A DNA stretch of 64,000 nucleotides from Acetobacteraceae bacterium (GTDB lineage: Bacteria > Pseudomonadota > Alphaproteobacteria > Acetobacterales > Acetobacteraceae), in NCBI GenBank assembly GCA_003164135.1, contig PLSD01000102.1, positions 97,235-161,234 of the forward strand, read 5' to 3'. The position numbers and the translations under genes were made by a program. Shown here in pieces: positions 63,934 to 64,000 of the stretch (positions within the stretch are counted from its first letter, which is position 1; every line of letters starts with the position of its first letter). The notes beneath the pieces are model-generated. The model was given only the letters and a program-made list of their open reading frames with translations. It made no database searches and was not told the origin of the DNA.

Positions 63934-64000
63934 GAACCCATTAGTCAGGTTCTTGGGCGGGAGGGGTATTCGCCCGTTTATACCAGCCGCCGAATTTTCT

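Overview
The window is a gene-dense, high-GC stretch of bacterial chromosome with no rRNA, tRNA, transposase, phage or CRISPR array that I could find. Gene content and order point to an alphaproteobacterium: purM-purN diverging from perM-hdaA-ppk, miaB-phoH-ybeY-corC, a DUF1489 gene, an aa3-oxidase subunit IV peptide and FNR/FixK-type TTGA-N6-TCAA boxes. A Hint_2 protein, GC-rich dispersed hairpins of a familiar type and a Cyc2-like cytochrome-porin make an Acetobacteraceae acidophile (Acidocella/Acidiphilium-like) my best guess; the family-level placement is inference.

Layout. 1-1033: end of rpsF, then rpsR and rplI, closed by a terminator. 1165-3244: cfa behind an FNR-type box, then an S49 protease. 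3357-5204 (minus): a 54-residue oxidase subunit IV gene, purN and purM; divergently perM, hdaA and ppk run to 9329. 9506-11002: an FAD monooxygenase. 11099-16787 (minus): lptF-lptG-lptD-surA, the LPS-export and outer-membrane chaperone operon. 16845-19419 (minus): bioF-bioH-like-bioC, the pimeloyl-ACP arm of biotin synthesis. 19466-23310: FKBP, a small secreted protein, aspartate aminotransferase and a Hint-domain protein. A parS-like palindrome lies at 23605. 23637-27340 (minus): miaB-phoH-ybeY-corC. 27533-35859 (minus): ugd, two large methyltransferase-containing proteins (one fused to a glycosyltransferase), RgpF, PlsC and TrhO, with a WecA-like transferase divergent at 36000; this looks like a surface-glycan island.

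37073-38156 (minus): LrgB/LrgA. 38348-39540: an esterase and rpmE. 39614-43982 (minus): fabD-fabG-acpP-fabF-mltG. 44056-45488 (minus): ilvC and DUF1489, the latter apparently lacking a standard start codon at its conserved N-terminus. 45708-47117: a two-domain GT25-like protein. 47114-51309 (minus): an RND efflux pump and its adaptor. 51521-54866: MaoC hydratase, a 154-bp repeat element, tyrosine phosphatase, [2Fe-2S] ferredoxin, AlkB and DUF805. 54904-61006 (minus): an agmatine/putrescine operon (aminotransferase, GS-like ligase, AguB, AguA, permease). 61277-62635 (minus): the Cyc2-like cytochrome-porin with an FNR-type box upstream, divergent from a WD40 protein that ends in a dispersed repeat.

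Most of the window is housekeeping. The parts that deserve a second look are the Cyc2-like gene and the FNR-type boxes, the glycan island with its unusual fused enzymes, the parS-like site, the DUF1489 start, and several families of dispersed palindromic elements.
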